From Ostrinia nubilalis (lineage: Eukaryota > Arthropoda > Insecta > Lepidoptera > Crambidae): a stretch of 64,000 bases of DNA. This document shows, piece by piece, positions 36,875-50,400 of this stretch. The stretch lies in NCBI RefSeq assembly GCF_963855985.1, contig NC_087095.1:6210001-6274000 (forward strand), written 5' to 3'. A model generated the notes under the pieces. It was not told the origin of the DNA. It saw only the letters and a program-made list of their open reading frames with translations, and made no database searches. The position numbers and the translations under genes are program-made. Every line of letters begins with the position of its first letter. Position 1 is the stretch's first letter.

Positions 36875-39800
36875 CACACACACACACACAAAACACATAC
36901 ACCAGATAGATATATTATATAGTTAATAAGTTTAAATTAAGCAAAGTAATATGTTTTAAAATACTGCATGCAATCTGTAACTTGCTCAATTTCTAAGAAC
37001 GCCTCGTTTTGATAACTGCACTCTCTGAAACCCAAGATACAAGCTATACTGCTTAGTTTGGGTCTCACTGGAAAATATTTAAATAGGTCAATAACTAGTG
37101 CATAGTTTAAGTACATTGTTATTTTAGTCAAGAATATGTATATCTTTTTGGAAATAAAATATTATTATTATTATTATTATGTTTGTACGCTTTGGAGCTC
37201 ACGGGTCAGAAGTGGCCCGGTCCTTTATAAGGCTTGCGTGGGGATACAGATCCAACACGTAGAGGCCGTTTTAAGCGCAAAATAATCGACAAAAGTGAAA
37301 GTGGTGCACATGCTGGATCTAGTCTCTGACTATATCATGGGATGTAGCCAGAGACCATCCCCAGCCTGTGCACAGGAGCTATTGCAGTTATTGGACAATG
37401 GACTAGGGTTATGGATGTTTATTATTATTATTATTATTTTATTGAAAATGAGAGTGAACAATATTTTCAACCAAATACTTTACTTGCTTCTGAAATACGT
37501 CTAAAGTCGACGCTGGCAATTTTCGTAAGCATTAGTTACCTAAAATCTAACCCAAAATTATCACCACTCAAGTTGACATTATGATACGTACAAATCATAT
37601 TGCCTATCTAGAATTGATAATCCCTAACATCCATTGATAATAACGGTTACAATATACATAGGTATCCACCTAATAAATCTAATTTACAGGCACTAGAAGG
37701 CACTCGTATACCGAGATAAGCTGAAATGAAATGAATACAGATACGCAACGGTTATTTTGTGCAATTCAATGCAAAGTACATCCCACGTGGTATAACGAAC
37801 GAGTTGCATCATATCACGATACCACGATACTAAATAACCATATAAAAAGGCACCTCTCTCGCTATGACGTCAGAATGAAAATGTGAGAGAACAGCCCTTC
37901 CTGTTTAGTCCCTAGAGCAGGGTTTCCCAAACTATGGGTCGCGACTCAGTGGTGGGTCGCGAGCGAACATTGAGTGGGCCCTGCCTGTAGAACGACACAC
38001 CACCCTACAGATCCGAGTCCTTTATTTAGGGATATTGGTAACGGTTAAATTTCCTATAGGTGGGTCCCGAGTCTGGGAACTTGTATTAGATGAGTCGTAG
38101 CCCAGACAACTTTGGGAACCACTGCCCTAGAGCACTACCCTCTATGACACCCATCTAACAATAAAAAACTACATAATTTGAAAGGTATAAAGATCAGTTT
38201 ACTTCAGAACCTACGTAATTTTACGCGCATTGAATCGGGACTCTATAATGCAGCGGTTCCCGAATGGTGGTCCGCGGAACCCTGGGGTTCCGTGGAAAGG
38301 CCGCAAGGGTTCCGTAAAAAATATTATCCCACGTTTCGTGACCGACGTTGTTCGCTCGCACCACACTCGCACCGACTTGTTTACGCACAAGGGAGGGGCA
38401 GGGCGTGCGGGCGGAGTAGTACGGGGGTTCCGCTAGGAAAAGTATAATTTATAATCAATTAGTGTTCCTTGGCAAAAAAAAATTGGGAAACCCTGCTATA
38501 ATATGCGTCACTTCGTAAAAAATAAACCACGCTGTGCCAAAAATTCTTGCTGACCTAAAGAAAGAACATAAGCCTAGCATTTCAATGGACTGCTTTCGTA
38601 GATAAAATCAAACAAATTCAACGTAACACATAGCTAAGAGGGTTTCGTCTATCCATCTTAATTCTGCTGGTAGTGAAGTTTGTTATACAATTATCATGGA
38701 CAAGTAAGAACAACTGCTCGGTCAGGAATTCGCCTCTATCAGCAACCGAGTTACCGCAGTTTAGCAAACTTTGTAATGTAACACAAAATAATGTTCGAAC
38801 TAAGTCGAAAGTCTTAAGTCATGATCGAGCTATGAAGTACAAAGCAACTTGGGCTGGGTTGCACCATCTTACTTTAACTTTAACAAACATCAAAAGTCTG
38901 TCTAACTCCATACAAAATACACCGGTTGTCGTTATAGTCATAATTAAAATAAGGTGGTGCAACTCAGCCTTAGAGTAAGTAGGTTTGTTAAAATTACTAA
39001 AGATTAATAAAAATGTGTTACATTTAGTTCTTTTTACAAACGTTTATTGAGAACCTTAGTTATTCACATTCCTCGTTGTTAACGACCTGTGTGATAGTTC
39101 ACCAAATCCTACAGTAGGTAGATATTAATTAAACACAGGTCAGCAGTCCGAAACCGCCCCACAGATCACTTATGTACTAAAGTTATTTTTATAGTAAAAA
39201 TATCATTATACCGTTAACAGATTATGTTCTATTCTCGTTATTTTATTTAATGTACTTGGAACAATTATGGAGTCATATTTTAGGTCTACCTTTATCTTAT
39301 TTTGTATTTATTTAATAAATTGATATTTTATTTTAACTGCAGCGCCCTCTGTTGCGCGCCTTTTTGTCATGAAGTGTTATGAACCGACACGAATTTTATC
39401 GATAAACCGTCACTGTCAAAAGGGCGCTTATTTGGCGTAATAACCCCCATGTTGTTGGTACCCGCTGAAAACCAGCTTCGTAACTTGACGACTTATGTCA
39501 TGTCACGATTTTCGCTGAGCGGGCGCCTTTTCTGTATGGTTCAGTAATTTAACCTCTGTACATGTATGCACATAAATGTTAATGCTGAATAAAGGTATTC
39601 TATTCTATTCTATATAATGGCGAATTAAATTTTGTTGCTTTTGCTTTAATTTTTAAGTTATTTCTGGATAGAAGTCCAGAAAAAACTTTACCTCTCCTTC
39701 ATTTTCTTTTGGCTCTTTCAGATTGACATTAAAGTACCTTTTTAAAGTATTTCCCAAAAGGAATTGCTATTTACCTTCCCTTTGCATATCGTTGTATCAT

Positions 39801-42800
39801 TTGAGACGGATATTTAATGATGTCGTTCGCATCAATCATAATGTCAAAGTTTTGCGTTTACTGAAGTTAACGTTGTTCATTGACTAAGGTTATGTTGACT
39901 GATTAAATAGTGACTTAGACATCTATAATAAATAATGTATAAAGAAGTCGAAGCTTTGCACTACATTGCTCTGAAAAGGATAGTGCCAGGGTCTGGACTA
40001 AAGTAAGGTGTACGGATGCAATATGGTTAAGTTCAACATAGCGAGTGTTATTTAATGCCACAATCGCGAAATCTTATGCGTAGTACGTATACATCGATGA
40101 TATTTTGTATGTAAATCATTCAAAACAAAACTCTTTTTTTCTCTTAACTCCAGGGATAGATTTCAGTGCGCTTCAGTTTACAAATTAGTATTGGCCTGAG
40201 GAACAAAATGCACTATGGTTTCATTCTGGGCAGCATTTGGTCCAACTTCCATACATGGATTGGCACTGTCCTTTATGTTACTTTTTGTGAACTGGGGGCG
40301 TAGTGTGAGTTTACATCAAACGTACATATGTATTCGATATAGAGTGCGTAAAAAAATCTATGAAGATTTTAGTTCTTGAAAGTATCCCCTTGGGGCGCTG
40401 TACAATCCGTATCATACATTCATTACATTTAATGTCTTTTTTTACGCAGTCGATATCGAATACGTTTGATGTAAACTCACACTGAGTAGGTACTTTTACA
40501 AAGAAGTACTTTCACCTAATTTGTATTCAAGACACAACTTATTATCACCAAAGTTTTAGAGACTGATTAATTAGGTAGCTATAGGACTTGAAAGAAATTT
40601 AATTCTCTAAGTAATATATCAAGGAGACCGCAAGGCTCTAACTCTATACCCACGCAATGAGCGCACAAAGTGAGGAGACTTTGTTTTTACGAACTTCACA
40701 AAGCTCTAACGAAATACTACTAAACTTACTACGACTTCTGCGTGTCTTATTAATTTTGCTCGACGTATGCGTGGGCAGATGTGTCGGCATTGTACATAAA
40801 GACAAATAATAATTGGTTCCATCACTATTATTATTAACATTTATTAACCTAACTAGAGATCCAAGGGAGGAGTCGAATTTCTTATTTGTAGCGTGTACAA
40901 TTAATGTGTGATGCCCTAAATCAAAGCTCGAACTGACATGGGTACGAGAAGGAAATCGAAGCTTTATTTGGTCTAGAGCACTATGTTTTATGACTACGTA
41001 GATATTTTTGCTTCACATCTTGGCTTATTGGAATAGATGTACAAGATAAAATTACTTACTTGACAAATTGAACATTCAACACTAATCAACACTATTTACT
41101 TCTAATGCAAACTGGAAATTATCTTCTGATTTTTGTAATTTATAGGTAAGTATTGGGAAATCAGGAATGGAAAGCTAATTTCAGACTCTGACAAAGGTAG
41201 AGGTAAAATGTCGTTATCTTGCTACTTGAACTGAATACTAATAAATTGTATAACAAGTTCGTACTTTTTTGGAATCGACTTCTATATGAATTATTATTCT
41301 AGCAAAAACAGCGAAGCTCATTTTATTGTATTTTTTGGCAGCTTTTTTAAATTCCTCTTGCATGGAATTATTTCGTTACCACAATTCATTTGGTATCTTA
41401 AAAGGATTTACATAATCACACCAAAGCGTGTGTAATTAATTGCACCTAATCCTTTCACCGCAAAACAAACAAAAAATGTGGGCAACAATAAGTGAAAAAA
41501 CCCTCCTAACCCCATTCCTGAAAATGCCGAGTAACCAAGATGTGACGTGGGTTTTTTGGGTAAAACGTCACTCACTAAGGCCATAATAACGACATAGCGC
41601 TCGGTGACGTAGCATTTACGGTCATTGTTGCACGTACCTATACATAATAAAATAATATCCGTAAAAATTCTAAGTTGTATGTAAGTATTTGAGAAAGAAT
41701 ATCATCAAAATCCCATCAAAACTACATTAAACAGAAAGAGGTAAACAATATTATTATGTTAGCATGTAGGTAAGTACTCGTAGTTTAATTCAATATTAAT
41801 AAAAAGATCTACCTAATTGATTTGAAATTATGTCAATCTTCTATATTTATTTTTTTAATAGGAATAATAGCTCCTAATAAAGGCAAGAATAACATTGAAA
41901 AGACACAATAAGTACATTTTCAAACTAAATAAATAACAAACTGCTACGGAATTGACTAATACTTAAAAATAATGAGGATAACAGCCGTGAAAAACTGAGA
42001 GCGTTGATATCAGAATTATATTTCATGGGCGTAAAGTGCCAGCCAACTGCCTAAAAAACAAATAAACAAAAAATGCTCCAAAAATTACTTCTGATCTTCC
42101 ATTATCAGTAAATTATGCTGGCCAGTTTCCAAAAATTCGATCAAAAAGAGGGTCAACACATCGCTGTATAATCCATTGTAATTCTATGCATATAAATTCG
42201 CTTTGACGGGTCAAAAGCTGTATGTCAATTTGCTGTGGCCATCGTGCCTATCTACAAATTACCGCGATAATGCCAAGAGTGTGTTACGTCACTGAATTAT
42301 CTCCACAAACCAGCAATATTCTTTTTCCTCGTAATTTCAGTCACCAAGACAGACTGCCATGCCAGTAAATAAATTGACTCCGTCACAACAGCCATCCACC
42401 ACGACCTTGATGGTATAAGTAGGTATACCAACTACGAAAAGAACAGAAGTGCGGGTGAAATGTATAGAGCGCCATACGTTTCGCCCGCACAAGTTGTCAT
42501 GTATTAAGGATTTTTTTAGATTAAACTTTGTCTACATTCGGATTGGTAGTGGTATTTTTAATCGAGGCTGATTCATTACGTACAGACAGTAAACTAAGAA
42601 GTTTTTCTTTTAATAACGTTTCAAACAACTTACTGTACGACCCTGTGTGTAGGCGTTTAACCAGTTGTCCAGCTAACGGCTTATGGTTCATTCCAAAGAC
42701 AAAAACATTAATTTTGTTTTTGAACAGTCAAGTAATTAATTAGTCGACCAAATGTAAAGGCTTATTCTGTAAACCATGTCCAACATGCACAGAGCAGTCC

Positions 42801-45800
42801 TAAAAAAGATGTAAACAAATATCAAGTACCTACAGTGGACAACATGGACTATAACATTTTGCTGCAAAACAAACTCTATTACAACTAAATAAGATGCCAA
42901 AAAGTTTAGGTTGATGTGCCGTCGTCTGTACATACACGTATGCGAGCCACGCATTACTCGCGTAAAAGCACGGTCCACGGATTAACATGGTCAGTATTAA
43001 CAAACATAAATCTCACCCGCCTCACCTGAGAGAAAAATTACGAGGCAGAACCATGGAACTTTTAAAAGGGCTTTTAGCGAGCGGGAATGTACCTAAATCA
43101 AACGAGTTTTTATTAAATTGTTACCAACCTCATTTCGAAACTCTTCGCATAAAGTATTTTTTAGCACCAGCCAGGGCTAAATGATATTACGCAATACAAA
43201 AACAGTTACTTCATGCTTGTGTGTGTAAAAAAAATTGAACTAGAGATATTTTGCGTAACATCGCTACTTTGTGGATTTATTCACATTGATTAACTTCTTC
43301 TTCTTTTCGTGTCGACAACAAACCTACACAGTGTCAGCCCAAAACTCCGCCACAAGAGTGGCGTTGTCAGTAGCACTCATCAAATCCTCCTGAGTGCAGT
43401 TGCTTGGGCACTCAGGGCATGACATCAGGTGCCTCATCGACTGGGGAACAAAACCGCACCTGCACTCCATGTTCAAGCCATCCAAGAATCCCCACCTGGC
43501 CAGATTGTCACGATGACAAACCGAATTGATTAACTCATTCGATTGAAACTGATAGCATTAAAAGGAATGTGACTATTTGTATTTACAATGTCCCGTCGAT
43601 GTGCTTTAGCTATGTAGACATCTTTAGTGGCTCATAAATAAAGTCTTATACCAACGACCATTGCTCATAATCAATCAATAGTGCAAACTAAACAGAATGA
43701 TTTATCGGAAATCATACAACGTTGCATTGTATTGTAGATAACGGAAAATAGATTTCTCCTCCAAACCTGTAAATATTTACCAATGTGTCTGGTTCCTTGC
43801 GGAAGATCGATTTCAAATCGACACGATCGAAACATATTCTGACAAATAGGGAACAATAGCGTTTACATAACAGGTACTGACAGTTATTGGGTTTTGTGAC
43901 TGAGATTGTGCAATCTGAAACTCTAGAATTCACGTCCATTTTTCCAATTTGTATAAGTAATCCTATCTATTGCAATTAGGTACAATTTTGACCTTTCGTG
44001 ATTTTATTACTGTTTGGCGTTGACCGTGAAAATGTCTACTTAATTTTTCAAACGCGATAAGCAAAAATATTAATAAAAAATATAGATAGAGCCTCCATTA
44101 AATAGACTGATGTTTTTCAGTTAAGCACTAAAGCTTGACATAAATTTGGGTTTTCTCCAGATAGGTTTAAAAGCTGAGTTTAGTAAAGGGTATTGTAGTT
44201 CGCCTAAGGAATGGCGGCATTAATTTTGCTCGTAACTGCAATCATTTAGAGCCTAAAGTCCTCTTTAAAATTCATACTCTAGATTTTTGTTGAAATTTTT
44301 AATGTTTTTGAGTTGGATATTTCGACTATGTTGTCAAAATACACAAAATTGAATTTTAACTAGAGAGTTATATTAATTAGTCAAGTCAGTCATAGTCATA
44401 ATCAATCTGAGGCAGCGACACAGCATATTTTCCTGTGACAATAATGTCATTATCGAACAGTTATTTATTTTGACAAAGTTAATTACAAACTGATTTGATG
44501 AAGCTTCTATTTTATTACTTAGAGTAATTACACTGCCTTCAGCATTAATTGTATCGATGACCGATTAGTTAGTCGAATTAATTTAAACTTTGATAGTTTG
44601 CAGTCAGTGCACGTGGGCTGAATTTGCACTTTGTTAATTGAAGCAACAACTTTGTGCTTCTGCTGACCTAATTGGATCTTTTGGGATACATTTGACGATT
44701 GTCTGCTATCAGTTGGAATGAGTTTTATTTTCTACGCTCGATTGGTTTCTATTCTCACCCTAAAACTAGATTCCTGCTAAAAATAACTTGCGAATCTAGT
44801 TACTTTTTCATTCATTCGTGTATAAATAGCTGTGGGTAGGTGGCAAATCTATTAAGGAAAGTAAATATTCTCTTTCTCGTTAATCGACGCTATTACAAAA
44901 GCGATAGTTACCTAAAGTGGTCCATTTCGAACCCCCGGGGGTCGATTACTAGCTCAAGGAGCTAACGTAAAAAATTAACTGGGGTGTAGTCCTTGGGACT
45001 GAACGGGGGACCCACAGTAGGGACGTGGAATTTTGATTTCTAAAATAAATATTATAGTTACACAGATAGGACCGTACTATATTTTTGTGGGACCCCCTCA
45101 CTAACCAAACGCAGACACGCACGCAGTTTGTCCACTCAAAATCAAAAATGATGGTAGGTACTTAAGTATGCCCGTTTTCACCATCAATCCCTAATTTTTA
45201 TGTAACCTCTATGAAAACAAAATGCCTGTTAAGAGTTATCATAGGGTTATCACTTAAAAATTAGGGATTGATGGTGTAAACGGGAATTTAGAGGTCTACA
45301 AGACACAGTTTGGGGACCTCTGTACAATATAGGTCGTGTTTATGTCCCGCGATGACCGCGTCCTATAAAACTAACGTTGTGACTAACGGCTGACCGACGG
45401 GCCTTACGCGCATCGTCAGCACTTCACAAGCTGACACCGCACACGTTATATTATGAACTTATTACAAACAATAAACAAGATCTGCCGCGTTGTTTATGGT
45501 CAGCCGCATGTGTTTTGTGTGCCTTATTTGACCCTAAAAGTTTACTAAAAGTTTAGGAGAAATCCCTTAGCGTGCACATGATCTGCCAGTATGGCAGTGC
45601 ACAGAAATATTGTTGGTAAGATTTCTACGTACCTTTTAATTTGTATACCTTTGGGCAACTTACTCACTCTTACCGAATAACATTCTTAATTATTTATGTT
45701 CAGTAAAGGCTTAAGATTCCAGGAACTTGGTGTCTCAGAGTAAAAGATACTACATTCGCTAAAGCATACAAACAATAAAGTACTTATAATAATAAGTACC

Positions 45801-47381
45801 ACGAATTTTGATTCCAGAAGCTTAAAATTTCCTTTTTGTTCTCAATTGAGAGACGTAGCAAAAGGATCCTCCTCCTACATAACGATCCTGAGCACTTCGC
45901 AACTTTTTTCGGCCATTCGCATTTTAGCTTTCTGAGATCCTGAAAATCAATAAAATCACCTTCCGAACTACAATATGCCACGAGTTAACCTTGATGTGAT
46001 CGTCCACATTCACACGATTTACATGTGAAGAAAATGGTAATGCTTTGTTCTCGTTATCGCTTCTATATTGATCCACACAGGAAGTTAATTGGATTGGTAT
46101 ATTGGTTGTCTTGAATCGTGAATGAATGAAATGTAAACTTGTGCATACAATTTGAAACCGTATAGTTATTTACTTTCAAACACATTTTATTTCAATCTGT
46201 AGGTACTTTGATAAACCCAGATCTGAAGTCTATTTTGGAATAAATAGTTTGATACGCCATAACCATGGTATCAAAGTCATAACAGTAAAATATTTAAATT
46301 ATGGTCGCCCTTGATAAACACATATTTTATTGCTGTTATTTATTACTGCGAATATTTATAGTGTACAGGCCGCATCAATTATACATTTCATAGATTTTGT
46401 TCGCGTTTTCACCCATGTAGATTTTTATTGCAGAAAAACCTTACGAAGAACATAATTGCATTTACCTACCTACTCTAGTACAATGATTTCAATTTTAAGT
46501 ACAATGATTTCAGCAAAGGAATAGGTAACATTATATTAAGCCTCTTTTAAAAACTACATTTAACGTTTCAATGCGGTTTAACCTGATACTTGGCTAACCG
46601 TGATTTCCGTTCCAAATAAAGTAGATAAAGTTGTACGTGAATTTCCAAGAAAGGTCCACTTTTTCCCTAATAGCAACCTTTTACCGCAAGGATTAATGTT
46701 ATTTCGCTTTTACTATTATTTATGTCACTCGTGTAGGTACAATGACTAACACACGTTAACAGGAAAATCTATTTTATCCCATTGTGTCATCTCATACTAA
46801 TATATTTAAGTAAGTCAAGTCTCCAAACCGGGTATCATAACTCTTTTATGAAAACCAATTCGGTTCGGGACGGCAGATTCAAGCTAGCATTGTTTTGAAC
46901 AAACAACTCGTAGTAATCTATTTATTAAAATTATATTTACTAGATAGAAGGCGCCCAGCTACAACTAAATATTATGATTTTATTTAAATGAAAATGAGAG
47001 GAGGATTTTTTGCCTTCATATTTTTAGGCGGTAAACAAATATTTAATTATCTTTCTCGTGACACTTATATCGGAACACCTAAATCACGTAACCATTAGAC
47101 AGGAAGGAGTATTTCACGTCGTTCCCTTTGAGTCAATCAAAATAGTTCAAGTAAAACTACTTGACGTCGAGTAAACTTGACGTGATCCGGGAACCGGCTT
47201 TCGCAATCTTTCCTTTAATATTTTACCTTTACTGCTATACAGCTTTCCCTTGAGTATGTACTTTTGATGCTGTATGGCACTATATATAAGGCGGTTATCA
47301 CACTGCGCCGCCTGATTTAATCATTGTATGCAAGCCTCAGTTTGTATAGAAAACAGGCGCGGCACTTCACACTGACAAAGC

Positions 47382-47430
<49 letters not shown>

Positions 47431-50400
47431 GGACGCGCGCTGGTAGCTTGAGGAGCTTTTCCAGCTTCACCAGGCAGAGTGGCGAGTACAGAAGGTACTC
47501 TAGCCGTTTGGCGATCGTCGGTGCGCGTGCCGACGAGGCCGAGTGTGGGCTTCGCAATTAATATCAAGATTAATCTGCCGTCGATTTTTAACCGACTTCA
47601 AAAACGAAAAAGGTTCTATGTTCGGCTGTTTATATTTTTTTATTATTTTTTATCGAAGCTTTTTTTATGTCTATTTAAGAAAACTAGATACATAACGTAC
47701 TTTTGCTGTGCATACCATAAATAGTTACTAACTTCTTACAAAATACTTATGACTTCTCTATGAACAAGTTCTATCACAACTTGTTATCCAAAACTTTCTC
47801 TTTAATCGAAATTCATTGCGATGTTTTTTTCCTCAATACCAGAGTAAACCTATTTTACCCTTTGAAAATGGCTCAGGCCAAAAATATTCATACTCTATTT
47901 CCTAGCATTTACTCGTACCTTTCAAGTAGGCAATTTCGTTTGTTGACGCACGATCGTTGTATAAAAACAATCGAGAGTGCCATCTCTGATGGATCAGAGG
48001 ATTACCACACACATGGCTCGAAGCCACAGCCAATTATGTTCAGTCACGATCGTGGTGTAAACAAGAAACACTTAGTTTAAGTAGCGTCGGATTAATAGAT
48101 ATTAGATGTTACGCACTATTACATATCAGTTTGGAAGTGAAACTATAAATAAGCCATGTTGTAGTGTCAATGTATTGATAGCAACAGACGAGTCATAACG
48201 TTTGTTGAAAATCGGGCCTATTTAGATCTATGATTGTGTTAATTAATATGTAAATTAATGATTGTAATGTATTGACTAATTTGCCATAAAAACAGTTCCG
48301 ACTGAATTAAGGCATCCCAAAGGGTGTCCCAAAAATAGTGTCAAATCGAAGCCCAGAGGTAAAGCATCACGTGCTCTACATTTCTGAATGAAACTGATTT
48401 ATATTTCGTTGCAGGATAATGGACAATGTTGCAGCGTCAATGTTGCGCGTCATGTTGGGAATCATTTACCCCCTGTGTAACCAAGGCTCAAATTCAAGCC
48501 CCTCTTCCATTTTCTATTGAAAGATTCACGCAATAAAATGGGCGCTTATTTTTGCCTCCGAGCTCAGGTAATAATATAGCGATTCACTCATAACCGATTG
48601 ACGTGAGCAAATAGACTAGGATATGTTTCGACGTATTCTATTACAAACAAACAACACATCAAAGAGGGTTAGCTATACCAATATTGGATAATTTGGTTAT
48701 GTATTTTTGTTGTAAGTACTTTTATGATTCGTAAAGATAATACAACTTATTTCTTTTTCGAAATGACAGTAAAAATATTACAAATTCAGATTTCATGATT
48801 CTAGAGCAATGGGCTATTATCTACGTGCCTAAAAATACTACAGCGCAGATAACATCGTTCGTTTCAGCCAAATGACGTCCACTGCTGGACAAAGGCTTCC
48901 CCCAAAGTTTTCCACAATGAACGGTCCTGCGCTGCCCGCATCCTGGCTCTTTCCGCGACCTTTACCAGATCGTCCTTCCACCTGATAGGGATAATACTAA
49001 AGTTCTTTAGCTGTATTTTTGTCACCTCTTAAATGACAATCCCGTCACAAATCTCATCTTAGGCCTATTGATTGACAATACCTCAACTTCTTTTTATGTG
49101 GCAGCGAGCGGTGAAGATGACATGCATCTCCATAAATCTGAACCAAGACTTTACGGATTGTAAAATATTTCGCTTTCAGTTTTCTTCAGGTTCCTCTGCT
49201 CTGTTATCACTGTGTATCCTCGTAAAATGACCTTCGACTATAACTAATCTAAGAAAACCCACATACTATCAAATTTTAGTCGGTCCATAGTTTGGTCGAC
49301 TTCCAATTTGTTTGAGGAATCGGCTGAATACCAAATCGGTGTAATGTGAGCACTTCCATACATGTTCATACAAATCAACAGCCCGTCCAACTATCGGCCA
49401 ACTAAAAGTCTGTAGTAGCAGACTACGGGTGTCTTGATGTTACTAAAAAGGTTCATGACACTTCAGCTTTTCAGTGACTACTTCCAGGAATTAGAATCAA
49501 ACGTTTGCAGTATTTCCAGCTTTTTTTTGTTCTGCGGCACTTTTGCGATTTTGGTTAAAGTACCTAATAATGTATGTGCTCGCAGTTTATTGAACTTCGG
49601 AAGTTCTGAGCTCAAAGGGCTTTGATTGCAGTCTGCTACCAAACGTGAAATGAGGGAGATCCAACAGTAAATAGCTTATTACATACTAGTACAGAACCTT
49701 TGAGCCCATTATTCCTTAGCTCCATGCGTTGTCCACACCATTATTTGCAGGCGTTCTCGATTCTGATGGGGCTCGTAATTGAATCTCGTGTAACATAGAC
49801 CGCAATCGTGGGCCATGTTTCGCACGCGTAACTGTATGTGGTTTCGGAGAAGATTGTTTGCTCGTACATGTTACTAGACAACTGCATAGAATAGAAATTC
49901 TGTTGCGCTAAAATCTTAATGCCTTGTGATTCAGAGTAGTTTATGACCACTACCACTCTTTCCGTGAATATCGTAAAAGGTAACTAAGTAAAATACGTGA
50001 ACATCAAACCTACCCAACCCATCTGATCAGTAGTGTGGGAAATGTAGACCAAATCGTCCACTTGTCACTGGATAGAGTAGGGTTCATGCTCCTGACTAAA
50101 TGACTTGATGATGATAATAATGATGTTTTACAAAATACACAAAGTTTTTTCAGTATATTTTTAATGATAGCGGTACATCTGCTCATCTCGCTCGCTTGCA
50201 ATTGTTTATTTAAGTATTAATTTATCAATATTTAGGAAACATAGGACAGAAATCAGCAAAGTTTCCACAGTTATAATGTGTTAAACTTATCGACATTGAG
50301 CAATATCTCAGCTAGTATCCTGTCTAACAGTACAAGAAGCTTCTTAAGTCTTTATGCATCGACCAGTTGAGGATTTGACCGCACAACTTGCAGCCTTGTA

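Larger units (their letters stand above)
35318..37170 (+). mobile_element. 5'-truncated LINE of the same clade as 2760-8185
   Basis: It starts abruptly inside the RT domain, continues through the end of ORF2, an AC-rich 3' UTR, and ends GGAAATAAAATATTATTATT with an (ATT)n run. 5' truncation is usual for target-primed insertion. Confidence 0.88.

Noticed and set aside
36685..36891. Reverse frame encoding Cys-Val repeats
   Set aside because: Product of the AC microsatellite.
38178..38447. Frames of 68-89 codons on +
   Set aside because: They lie inside the hAT MITE at 38253-38495.
42987..43184. 65-codon frame starting MVSINKHKSHPPHLREK
   Set aside because: Lies deep in intron 5, has no neighbouring splice signals that fit the receptor, and no recognisable domain.
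47760..48080. 106-codon frame
   Set aside because: AT-driven composition, no domain, no flanking exon structure.
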